Below are positions 48,893 through 58,724 of a stretch of 64,000 nucleotides of DNA, in pieces. The notes beneath the pieces are model-generated. The model saw only the letters and a list, made by a program, of their open reading frames with translations. It made no database searches and was not told where the DNA came from. A program made the translations under genes and the position numbers. Every line of letters starts with the position of its first letter. Positions within the stretch are counted from its first letter, which is position 1. This DNA is from Medicago truncatula (lineage: Eukaryota; Streptophyta; Magnoliopsida; Fabales; Fabaceae). The stretch is taken from contig NC_053046.1 of NCBI RefSeq assembly GCF_003473485.1, positions 13,278,001 to 13,342,000 of the forward strand, in the 5' to 3' direction.

Positions 48893-49318
48893 TGTTGGGT
48901 CACCAGGGGAGCCACGGGGACCGCCATTTCGAGGCTAGAACAACCGCACAAGCAAGAGAGACGCCACACTCTTACCCAAAACCTTAAGGTAATAGGTTTA
49001 TGGGTCCTCTTACTTATAAGGTGTTCAACCTTTACTAATTTATCCGATGTGGGACATATAACTCACACTTGCACACAACAGCACTCCCCTCAAGTGTGAG
49101 TCCATCTATTCAGCATGCTCCCCCTTCAAGCGGAAGCTCTTACTTGCTTGTATCGCTGTTGATGGTTTCTCCGCAAACGGACCGAGACTGCTTGCACCGC
49201 CGTTGCTGCTTTCTGCGCAAACGGACCGGTTGCCTCGGTCGTACCCTTCGACGAACGGGACTCTGATACCACTGTTGGGTCACTAGGGGAGTCATGGGAG
49301 ACCGCCACTTCGAGAGAA
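48893..49318 (-). mobile_element. TRIM element fossil, second family
   Basis: Miniature LTR element in minus orientation. One LTR spans 48893-49080 (TGTTGGGTCACC...CACACAACA), bordered inward by a purine tract on the minus strand (complement at 49081-49093); the primer-site complement CTCTGATACCA is at 49261-49271, and the partner LTR begins at 49273 and is incomplete. Non-coding interior. Confidence 0.8.
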
Positions 49319-49439
49319 TCAAAATACAAAGTAATAGTAAATATTCAGAGAATCAAAATTTGATGAAATTTTTTAGAGAAACGAAAATCAAAATTTAAAA
49401 TATTTATATCGACAAAAACTTAAGGAAACTACTAAGAGC

Positions 49440-50333
49440 CCGTTTGGTGCGCATGATATGATATAAACAAGATAGGATAAAAAAGCTGGATAAGGATATG
49501 ATATGATAGTGACATGATAAACATTATCCTATTATGTGTTTGGTGCACATATGATAAGAAAGATGATAGCATTATTTTATTTCATCATGTGTTTGTTATT
49601 GATATGATAAATAAATAAAAAATTAGATACACACATCCATTTCCATCGAATGACAAGTCTGTCCCCTTTGTCATTCGATCATACCAGATTCATCCCCAAT
49701 TCATGTGCAATTAATGGTCTCGTGTTGCCGGTGTCAAAATAGTTCATGATTCAACAGTCAAATCCCTAATTCATGTGCAGCAACCCATTTTTCTATACAC
49801 AACTTTAATTTTACACACATAATTAGATCATATTCAAATCCTTTAATTTCATCCGGTTGAAATTGATTGGTATCAAAAAAATTGAAATCAATTTTCTCAA
49901 TCAATTAGGAACAAGAAAAAAGAAACGAAAATTAACATGAAGAAACTTGATTGGGAAGAACAAGAAACTAGGGTGTAATTTATGCTATCAGGTTGGGAAG
50001 ATGTAGATTGGGAACAAAAAAAAACCAAGAAAATCGATTGGGAAGATATCATGTTTGTAATTCAGGGAACAAAAAAACAATAACAAAGAAACAATTTTCT
50101 CGTTGGAAGTTGGAAGATTGGGAAGGAAAAAAAAACATGAAGAAACATGGAAAAAGTGGGAGTCGAAGGTTTTACTGGGAATAGATGAGGAGTAAGAATA
50201 ACAAACTAGGAGTAGGTTAGGATTAGAAATAGGTTAAACTTATCTTTTTCTGTTGGTGCACCAAACGCGGATTGAGTCAGGATATAATAATTTAATCATA
50301 TCATGTATCCTTATCATGCGCACCAAACGGATC
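49440..50333. mobile_element. hAT-type element, non-coding
   Basis: 894 bp, ends CCGTTTGGTGCGCATGATA and TATCATGCGCACCAAACGG(ATC), 8-bp duplications CTAAGAGC at 49432-49439 and 50334-50341. Subterminal inverted GGTGCACC motifs (near 49550 and 50256). No transposase seen. Confidence 0.75.
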
Positions 50334-50337
50334 CTAA

Positions 50338-50691
50338 GAGCATCTACAATGGAGATCCTCACATTTGAGGTCTTAAACGGGTTCCACATGGACACATCAC
50401 TTTTTTATTATTTTTTAACAATAGTACCTAATAGGTACTCAACCACTCCAATAGAGATCATCTATCAAAAGGTCTAAATAGGTCCCACCAATAACTATTT
50501 ATTAATGAAAAGCAACCAAATCAATTCAAATAATGATTATTTTATTGAAAAGTGGTGTGGGGTCCACTTAACATTGGGGGTCTTAAGTTAGACCCTGAGT
50601 CTTAAGAGACTCCCAATTTTTTTCTCCACATTGGAGGTACATATTAGGTACCGGATCTTAAATGGTAAAGACCCTACCGATGTGGATGCTC
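50338..50691. mobile_element. PIF/Harbinger MITE
   Basis: 354 bp, ends GAGCATCTACAATGG and CCGATGTGGATGCTC, flanked by TAA (50335-50337 and 50692-50694). A relative at 53786-54134 shows the same ends. Confidence 0.78.
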
Positions 50692-51853
50692 TAAGTGACT
50701 TCACTTACCCATAGTATCTAGAAGCTGCAGTAATCACACGAAATCCTTTTGTTTGATGAAAGGTTTCCTGATCCTCTTCTCATCCAATTCAATGGGCCAA
50801 CTGCTGAGAATTTGGATATGGCCTTCTTGAGGGGTGAAGTTAAACGAAAAATGGTAAATTTAACATTTTTAATAATTTATTGGAGTGAAGGATTAAATGT
50901 AGGGGTACATGATATAATGTTCCTTCTTGTGCCGTACTTCTGGCCCAGTTGTAACTACATGTCTATCAACAATGAAAATTGCTCTTAGGCACCTTGGATT
51001 GCTCACAAGCACTTCAAACTTTCAAAAACACCTTGATCGAGAGTTATGAACCATCTATGAACGGAAGTTAGGAACCGTTTGGGACGTTGAAGCATTTGCA
51101 ACATGCCTTTGTAGCTTTGACACCAAGATTGCTTGTCAATGATTTATGGAACTAACAGGCAAGTATTCAAAGTTCAATAAGATTGTAGTATTTGATTCAA
51201 TCATTCAATTTAACAAATATAAAGTTGCTCATTGATGTGATGATCATTGAGATTAATGAAGGCTGACATGTGTGACTTGTGTGCATTATATGTTCTCTGC
51301 TTTCTGTTTAAACCAACTTGAACTCAAAGTCTCTCCCCCATCTCCCTTTTATGTTGTAAATTTGTGACTTGTGAGCATTATATTTAACAAATTAAACAAG
51401 GAATTTATGTTGTATTTTTTGTAAACACCTACTTATGTTTTTCACCACTAGTTTGTATGTAGGCAACGACCTTAGAGGCAATTGATTTGCAAATGCTTCA
51501 AAAGCTATAAAGACATATTGCAAATGCTTAGAAGTCCCGAACGAGTTCCCAACTCCCTTTCATGAGCGAACGTTTCCTAACTCTTGTTCACAACCGAGAC
51601 CGGTTTGTAAGTTCCGATGGGGGTATTTTCAGAAGTTTAATATGCTTGTGAGCAATCCAAAGTGGCTAAAGAGAAATTTTCAAAAACAACAAGTTCAAGA
51701 CACGGATTTTTATCAGAATACATAAAAATTTATTATTTCTACTCTTGCAAATTACATCACACAAATACAATAAAGAGGGAAATCTAAAACATCATTGGCA
51801 AAAGCGATACACTTAAAGCTGTAAATCATTCTCAGAGATATATCCTGCAATGT

Positions 51854-53319
51854 TTAAGGGCTTGGTTTCAGCGTATTTCCAATATCAATCACGAATCGAT
51901 ATTTAACATCTGCTTTATCGAGACGCTCCATTGCTGTGTTGACATAATCAATAGGAACAACCTCAATATCAGGCGTTACATTGTGTTCTGCTGCAAAATC
52001 AACCATTTCTTGACTCTCCTTTATCCCTCCAATCAAACTTCCAGCTACTAACTTTCTCCCTACAAATAATGTGCAATTAATACAGGTATAAAATTATGCA
52101 TAATTTGAATTTAGAACTGTGTATTAAACTATGCTATGGGATTATATATGGAAATATTTTTCATATGCTTACCTCCAAGTAAAGAAAATACAGGAAGCTC
52201 TAGAGGCTTTGCCACTCCACCAACCATTACAAGTTTTCCATTAGATTTCAATAAAGCAACCAATGGTAAAATAGGATGGTTCGCCGAAACTGTGTCAATA
52301 ATACCATTCAAAGTACCCATTGCAGTCTATGAAATGTTGTACAATATTAGTTTATTGATTACCATTGCCAATTTCTAAAATATTTTAATTCACAAATGAA
52401 TCAAATGAATCATATACCTGCATCTGATCAGGATCGCGGCTTACTAGAAACGAGTCAGCTCCCAAGTGTTCTATTGCTTCCTTTTCTTTGTGAGGCGATG
52501 TACTAATTACGGTCACATTAGCACCGAAAGCTTTTGCAAATTTCACAGCCATATGGCCAAGTCCACCAAGACCAACAACACCTATATTCATACCAGGCTT
52601 GTCGAGTTCAAAATGTCGAAGAGGACTATACACTGTGATTCCAGCGCAAAGAAGAGGACCGGCAGCATCAAGAGGTAAGCTATCAGGAATGCGAATCACA
52701 AAGTGCTCGTCTGCAACCATTGAGTCGGAGTAACCTCCATATGTGACGGTGCCATCACGATACTTTGCACCACATGTGACTGTAAATGTTGGGCAGTAAT
52801 TCTCAAGATCGTCAGCACAATTTTGGCATGAACGACATGAATCAACCATGTATCCCACACCAACTTTGTCTCCAACTTTAAACTTTTCTACTTTGCTTCC
52901 AACCTCGGTTACTATACCCGCAAGTTCATGCCTGCATTTATTAAATAAATTATAAACAAATTGAACAATTATTTACTACTCATTTCTTAACATTATTTTG
53001 TACAAATTAAATTTCAAATATACTCTTACTTTTTATTGACTCATTCAACTTTTTACTCTCTCATCATTAAAATAAGTACAAAGATATGGTCCAAGTAACG
53101 TAGAAATAAACAATAATTGTAGTAGAAGGAGTTGGAAGCATACCCTGGAACTAATGGATAGATGGAATTTCCCCATTCATTCTTCATCATATGGAGGTCA
53201 GTGTGGCATATACCACAATACATCACCTTGAACGCTACATCTTTCTCACCAGTTTCCCTAAAGTTTTGATGCATCAAGATTGAATTAATTAGTAGCCAAC
53301 AACATAGATCTAAATTAAG

Positions 53320-53366
<47 letters not shown>

Positions 53367-53525
53367 TATATATAATATTATTTCAATCCATCAAATAAAA
53401 GATGAGTTGATTAATGAAGAAAACCTTCTGGAGAAATTGAAAGGGGAGAGAACACCAGAAGGATCTCTAGCTGCCCAACCAAAGGCCTTCTTTGGATGCT
53501 CTAACACTTGAGTTTCTGTTGCCAT
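51854..53525 (-). CDS. CAD/mannitol dehydrogenase-like, copy H
   Basis: Minus-strand exons 53425-53525, 53144-53257, 52418-52931, 52173-52326 and 51854-52059; 362 aa starting [11 protein letters not shown]. Zinc ligands, relay His ([11 protein letters not shown]), structural cysteines (SCRSCQNC...YC), [10 protein letters not shown] and [10 protein letters not shown] are intact. Exon 4 reads [12 protein letters not shown] and [12 protein letters not shown], an Asp-to-Asn change and a GGVAK loop shared only with copy I. Copy I lies about 7 kb on in the same orientation, and the pair came from the 5.5-kb tandem duplication. H differs from I at LVALLKS and FELDKPG. Intron 1 holds a long TA microsatellite. 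An NADP-dependent alcohol/aldehyde oxidoreductase is expected. Confidence 0.93.
53322..53374. repeat. (TA)n microsatellite
   Basis: Long TA run in intron 1 of copy H; copy I has only a short ATATATGTATAT at the same place, so it expanded after duplication. Confidence 0.9.
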
Positions 53526-53584
53526 TTCAAATCTATGTTATTATAATTCAATTAGCTTCTGTGGTATTTATTGAGAGAATAGTA

Positions 53585-53730
53585 CTCCTTCGGTTTCTAA
53601 ATATAAGTAAAATTGATTTTTTAGGTTCATTCAATTAATAATGTATGTGATCCATAATATAAACCATATACATCATTAATTAAATGAACCTAAAAAATCA
53701 AATTTGCTTATATTTAAAAACGGAGGGAGT
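53585..53730. mobile_element. Stowaway MITE
   Basis: 146 bp, ends CTCCTTCGGTTTCTAAATA and TATTTAAAAACGGAGGGAG, flanked by TA on both sides. Unit 2 has the empty site ATAGTATAAAGTTATGG near 60511. Confidence 0.92.
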
Positions 53731-53785
53731 ATAAAGTTATGGAATATTTAGTACTAAGATGTGGGAGCTACTTTGGAGATATTTA

Positions 53786-54134
53786 GAGCATCCACAACAA
53801 TGACACCTATTTTTGGGTTCTTAAATGGGTCTTCACGTATATACATCACTTATTTGTAATTTTTAATAGTGGTACTTAATAATCACTCGATCACTCCAAC
53901 TTAGATCTCACACAAAGTTGTTAAATGGGACTCACTAATCAACTATCAATAACTTTATATAATTATATTTCAATTTTTTAATATTAAAAGTGGGTCTTAA
54001 GTAAGACTCCAAGTCTTATAAGATTCTGAAAAAGATTCTCCTTATTCTATTACATAATAAATACCGGATTTTAAATAGTTACGACCCTACAATACCAAAT
54101 TTTAAATAGTTACGACCCTACAATGGAGATGGTC
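53786..54134. mobile_element. PIF/Harbinger MITE
   Basis: 349 bp, left end GAGCATCCACAACAATG, right end ATGGAGATGGTC, flanked by TTA (53783-53785 and 54135-54137). Unit 2 has the empty site GATATTTATAATGGC. An internal 29-bp stretch with TTTTAAATAGTTACGACCC is repeated in tandem near 54075-54120. Confidence 0.88.
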
Positions 54135-54157
54135 TTATAATGGCTAGTTGTACTTTG

Positions 54158-54339
54158 TTGGATAGCACTTGTGTACCATTATGTTATATAACATTAGTCA
54201 AGTAAGGTGTGTCATGTGGCATACACTTTAAAAAACATATATTAAATAAAGCATTTATAAAGTAACATTGATATTTGATACACTCTTATTGATCAATGTT
54301 ATATAACATTGATACCTTAATGGTACACAAGTGATGTCC
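54158..54339. mobile_element. Small hAT-like MITE
   Basis: 182 bp with inverted GCACTTGTGTACCATTA / TAATGGTACACAAGTGATG and an inner inverted TTATATAACATT pair. Perfect 8-bp duplication GTACTTTG (54150-54157 and 54340-54347). The matching place in unit 2 (near 60580) has no insert. Confidence 0.85.
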
Positions 54340-54353
54340 GTACTTTGTCTACG

Positions 54354-54394
54354 CATTTGATGACGTTTTTTTTGAGAGAACATTTGATGACGTT
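54354..54394. mobile_element. 13-bp poly(A) micro-insertion, empty site known
   Basis: CATTTGATGACGTT at 54354-54367 and 54381-54394 (14 bp, perfect) flanks 13 bp, read on the minus strand as TTCTCTC plus A's. Unit 2 has a single CATTTGATGACGTTATC at about 60597. Confidence 0.85.
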
Positions 54395-54528
54395 ATCTAT
54401 AGATTGTTGCACACAAATCAAATCATAACATATTATTTTTGTCAAAGCTGTGTTTACTTTTTCTTTTGTGATTCACATGCACTGTGATGAAATGAAATGA
54501 ACATGCACTTTGTTCCTTTATCAAATTC

Positions 54529-54570
54529 AAGTGTACGGATATGGTTCCCTCAAAAAAAGTGTACGGATAT
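54529..54570. mobile_element. 14-bp poly(A) micro-insertion, empty site known
   Basis: AAGTGTACGGATAT at 54529-54542 and 54557-54570 (14 bp, perfect) flanks GGTTCCCTC plus A's on the plus strand. Unit 2 has a single AAAGTATAAGGATATAGTAC near 60728. Confidence 0.85.
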
Positions 54571-54575
54571 AGTAG

Positions 54576-54619
54576 ATTAATAAACTTTTTTTTTTTTTTT
54601 GAGGGATACATTAATAAAC
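54576..54619. mobile_element. 24-bp poly(A) micro-insertion, empty site known
   Basis: ATTAATAAAC at 54576-54585 and 54610-54619 flanks a 15-T run plus GAGGGATAC; minus strand TATCCCTC plus A's. Unit 2 has one ACATTAATAAGCG near 60747. Confidence 0.82.
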
Positions 54620-54847
54620 GTTGTTAACAGTCATCTGTTAACCGTCATCTAAGGACATTTAATAGGTAATTCTAATTATGAAATTATTCATTAGAAAAAT
54701 TAAATGATTCAATTTTTAATAGATTGAATACATAAATTTTTCTAAAAATTTAATATTTTAGGTTATTAAACAATGTCTTAAAGACAATCGGAAACATTTT
54801 TTATAAATGTATTCTTTCAATCCTTTCAAAAACAAACAAAAAAACAT

Positions 54848-55392
54848 AATGTATTCAAATATAGCCGATCCTAGTTTTTCTAGTGAGAGAAACTTCAACT
54901 TCTCTTTAAACTTTCTTTCTTCTTCATTCATGAGTATGAATGATTTTAGGTCATTTTTTGACATAGAATCACCCTCTACATCTTTTTCCCCCTTTTCTTT
55001 TAATCTAAATAAGTGGTTTTCCCATATATAAAGTTTTTCTTTTTGTGATTTTTTCGTCTAAGTGTGATGTTGTGTTGTTCGTCGTCTTGTGCGGTATTTG
55101 ATTTCGCGTATTGTCGTTGTGTTCATTTAGTTCCTATTGAAAGATCGACATCAGTCAATTACAAATTCAATCAATGATTTGGGCGTCAATGTTGCAGATT
55201 CTGAAGCATGTGTATTTCGGTGACTTATATTTTATCATATTATATGTAGGCATTTTTCCGTTTTATGCTATTAACTTGGATGTTGTGAGTTTGTTCGCAT
55301 ATTCATCCTTTACGTTTTTAGCGATGTTTGTATATGATGTATCTATCAATTTGAATGAATGAATATCATTTTGTTTTTGTCAACAAAAAAAA
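54848..55392 (+). mobile_element. LINE 3' end, 5'-truncated
   Basis: No coding domain, but the stretch ends AATTTGAATGAATGAATATC, TTTTGTCAAC and an A-run, as plant L1 3' ends do. Unit 2 goes directly from CAATCCTTTCAAAAAAAA to ACATATTCCAAG (about 61415-61455), so unit 1 gained this block. The 5' edge is not exact. Confidence 0.5.
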
Positions 55393-55427
55393 ACATATTC
55401 TTCCTATTCAGTTATTTGGTATGTAAT

Positions 55428-55715
55428 CACTCCCTCTGTCTCGGATTAAGCGGGTAATATACTCATTTCACACATATTAAGAAAAATGTATTGATGAAGG
55501 AGAAAGAAAAATGGTTTAAGTGCTTTCGTTATGTATTTGTGCATTCTTCACTATCATACATGCAAAATATATTGAATTGAGAGTGATGAAAGTAATATTA
55601 ATTATAGTTATAATTAAAAATAATAATTAATATTGTATTGAAAAGTGAAATGAATCAGTTATTTTATGACAATATTTTTTTTACAAAAGGATCAGTTATT
55701 ATGGAGGAGGGGTAC
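55428..55715. mobile_element. Possible decayed TIR element
   Basis: CACTCCCTCTGTCTCGG at the left and GGAGGAGGGGTAC at the right recall Stowaway ends, but the inside is not clearly inverted. It includes ATCAGTTATT repeated at 55654-55663 and 55691-55700 around a T-rich 27-mer. Confidence 0.35.
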
Positions 55716-55730
55716 TATTTAGGAATAATT

Positions 55731-55863
55731 TTATTGCCTGACGGTATTATAAACTTTTTCATGATTCCTTCTCTTTTTTATAATTTTTCTTAGAATTATA
55801 TTTATCTTCAAAATATATGTTTTATTGCCTGATGGTATTATAAACTTTTTCATGATTCCTTCT
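55731..55863. repeat. Local 90-bp tandem duplication
   Basis: TTATTGCCTGACGGTATTAT and its near copy (TGATGG) recur about 91 bp apart, each followed by AAACTTTTTCATGATTCC. Unit 2 has one copy (61450 region). Confidence 0.75.
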
Positions 55864-56134
55864 TTATTATTTGATAATTTATTTCCTGATTTAGTCCAGC
55901 CTATAACTTTTATCAACTTTTAATTTAATACATTTGAACTAAAATGATGCAATAGAGTACGCATGTATAATGAAAAATTGGTTTTTAGCATCGACCTAGT
56001 ACATAATCATGGCCGACATTCTGAGACGCATTCAAAGAAAAATCTTAACCTATCAAAAATCGATCGACACTAACTAACATTTATCTCAGACCGGGCCACA
56101 CCAATGAGCTACATTGAACATATAGTACTCTTTT

Positions 56135-56173
56135 AACTTATTTAGTGTCTTTTTTAAGGAACTTATTTAGTGT
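56135..56173. mobile_element. 11-bp T-run micro-insertion, older than the duplication
   Basis: AACTTATTTAGTGT at 56135-56148 and 56160-56173 flanks CTTTTTTAAGG. The same filled form is in unit 2 (about 61818-61856), so it predates the duplication. Confidence 0.65.
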
Positions 56174-56800
56174 TTTTATATTGGTCTTTGAAATATCTCA
56201 TATCAGGCCACAATTGATAGAGACGTTGTAGTATGAAGAGTAGATCAGATGGAGGATAGTTAGATCAAAAAATGGTAGAGAAAGACTTACAAAAATTAGA
56301 AGAAAAACAATTATGAAAGATTTATAAGTTATTGAGTTTGATAGAACATTACGACGCAATTTAATTCATGCAGTCGACCTCACTTAGTGGAACAATGCTT
56401 GGTTGTTATTGTTGTTGTTGTGTTATATTTGATACAAATTTTAGTAAGTGTACTAAACTATATTGAAGTAATAAAATTTATAAGATTCGTATCTACAAAG
56501 ACTGTTTCAACTTCTACTCGATAGTAACGTTATTATTAAGGGTGTTTGTATAATGGAGATTGCACTAAGGCAATTGGTTAGATTTGCAAGTTCTGAAGTG
56601 ATTCTGACCCAGTTGTAGTGTCCAACAACAATGAAAATTGCTCTTTTGAGACTTTGGATTACCCACAAGCACCTCAAACTTTTGAAAATACCTCCATGGA
56701 GAATTACGAACCATATGTGAACGGAAGTTAGGAACTGTTTGGGACTTTGATGCATTTGCAACATGCCTTTGTAGCTTTGACACTAAGATTGCTTGTCTAT

Positions 56801-57331
56801 CAGGCCCCGCCTTGAGGGTGTGCAAGGTGCTCAACCAGGCGGGGCCTCCAAATGTTACGGGCCTCTAACGAAAAATTAAATCTAATACCTATCTCCCACT
56901 TAAATAAAAAATATATATGTTATATCCTTTTCTTTCTTTAGCACACGTATGAGTTTTTTTTTTTTAGACTCTAGTTCTCTTTTTTGTACATAAATCGGAT
57001 CCTATCAAACCATTCCTAATTTGTATAATCACTTAATCAATCAATTTAGAAAGCTATTTCATTGAAAGAATCACAACAATCATTTTTTTCTTCGCATAAA
57101 CCATTCGTTTTACCCTTTTCCACAATAGAGGAGTGACAAATCTAAACGACACCGTTCGATAAATTTCACCTCTTTCACTTAATTTTTTTTTAATTCCTTT
57201 CATGTTTAAAAGTTCTTCTGATTCTGATTTTTTTTAATGAAATTTAACTACACAAAAAAATTAGTTTTTATCTTACTAGAGACCTATTTTAAAAAGAGAG
57301 CCGAGCCTCCTATTTCACAGGGACGGCCCTC
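56801..57331. mobile_element. hAT-type MITE
   Basis: 531 bp, ends CAGGCCCCGCCTTGAGG and CACAGGGACGGCCCTC, perfect 8-bp duplication TTGTCTAT (56793-56800 and 57332-57339). Unit 1 has the empty site GATTGCTTGTCAATGATTTA at about 51128. Confidence 0.88.
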
Positions 57332-57698
57332 TTGTCTATGATTTATGGAACTAACAAGCAAGTACTCAAAGTTCAATAAGATTGTAGTATTTGATTCAAT
57401 CATTCAATTTAACAAAAATAAAGTTGCTCATTGATGTGATGATCGTTGATATTAATGAAGGCTGACATGTGTGACTTGTGTGCATTATATTTAACAAACA
57501 TGGAATTTATGTTGTATCTTTAATGTTTTAGTTTGTAAACACCTACTTATGCTTTTTAGCCACAATTTGTAGACGACGACCTTAGATGTAATTGTTTTGC
57601 AAATGCTTCAAAAGCTTCAAAGACATATTGCATGTGCTTCGAAATCCCAAACGGTTCCTAACTCCCGTTCATGAGCGAAAGGTTCCTAACTCGTGTTC

Positions 57699-58108
57699 AA
57701 AGTTTTAAATAACGGTCGCGGTCAAGGTCGCAGTCGCGTATAAGATTTTGCAATTTCGACTCTTATGGGTGTGGCATACAGATTGTAGTTGTCGTGGTGT
57801 GAATTAATCACAACATTGCACAACTCTTAAATAATGAAACTTAAATAACTTAAAATAGAGAAAGATTTAGAATTCTAAAATAGATTAAGGAGATAACTTA
57901 CGTGATTTATGATCAAATATGTACTAAAAATATTATTTTCATTTATTTCAATTGAAAAAATATCCGGATTCTATGTCTACTGTCATGTTGCAGCTGTAAC
58001 GACATTTCGTCATGAATTTTGTTCACTCCGTAAAAACAGTAACATCGGCTACCTATACCTTTTTTTCGCGGTCTTTTTCTCGGTAATGGACCATATTTTA
58101 AAACCTTG
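57699..58108. mobile_element. Mutator-type MITE
   Basis: 410 bp, left AAAGTTTTAAATAACGGTCG, right GGACCATATTTTAAAACCTTG, flanks CTCGTGTTC (57690-57698) and CTCCTGTTC (58109-58117). Unit 1 has the uninterrupted AACTCTTGTTCACAACCG near 51580. Short frames inside are not protein-like. Confidence 0.78.
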
Positions 58109-58218
58109 CTCCTGTTCACAGCCGACCGGTTCGTAAGTCTCAATGGGGGTATTTTCAAAAGTTTAATATGCTTGTGAGCAATCCAAAGTGGCTAAAGAGA
58201 AATTTTCAAAAACAACTA

Positions 58219-58556
58219 CGCCCCAGCTGGTAGTAATTTGGCTAATTCTAAAATGTCCCTCTAATCATGGGTCTGTAAGTTCTGTTTTTTGAGTTTTAAA
58301 TTAGACAACATCATTTCCTTTATGCTGTGGTTCCAAGAAACTAGAGGCCTCACCCAAAGGCTACTTGATTGACTAATAATTTCACCTCATTTAAGATCAA
58401 ACTCTTTATAATGATTTGCTTTTGGATTCGACTCATCTGATGCAGTTCGACTAATTTAGATTGGCCGACCCTGATTCGGCTGATAAGGAAACTCGATTGT
58501 TCGTCCAAAACGACTAAAACTAATTTTCTGGATGATAACATAAGTTTTGTCAAAAA
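58219..58556 (+). mobile_element. Insertion with TTTTGTC-A(n) end
   Basis: Unit 1 reads TTTTCAAAAACAACAAG continuously; unit 2 breaks at CAAAAACAAC, carries about 340 bp and resumes after TTTTGTCAAAAAAA with AACAACAAG. The A-rich 3' end and repeated AAACAAC suggest a retroposed sequence; no family recognised. Confidence 0.55.
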
Positions 58557-58724
58557 AACAACAAGTACAAGACATAGATTTTTATTAGAAAACATACGAA
58601 ACTTATTATTTCTACTCTTGTAAATTACATCACACAGATACAATAAAGAGGGAAATCCAAAACATTATTGACAAGTGATACAATTAAAGCTGTGAATCAT
58701 TCTGTGAGATATATCCTGCAATGT

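Larger units (their letters stand above)
50938..56430. repeat. Segmental duplication, unit 1 (contains copy H)
   Basis: Matches unit 2 in the same orientation over 3' flank, gene, promoter and distal flank. Shared landmarks: ACAATGAAAATTGCTCTT (50971; 56628), GCAACATGCCTTTGTAGC (51099; 56757), TGATGATCATTGA-type at 51238/57438, the whole of H/I, CATTTGATGACGTTATC (54381; 60597), AATCATGGCCGACATTCTG (56005; 61625) and GTTATTGTTGTTG near the end. Differences are mostly discrete insertions listed separately. Confidence 0.88.

Noticed and set aside
49069-49329. Overlapping open frames on both strands
   Set aside because: They lie wholly within the GC-richer interior of a non-coding TRIM element.
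53323-53362. TA run as a matrix-attachment or origin signal
   Set aside because: A plain microsatellite explains it; copy I lacks it at the same intron position.
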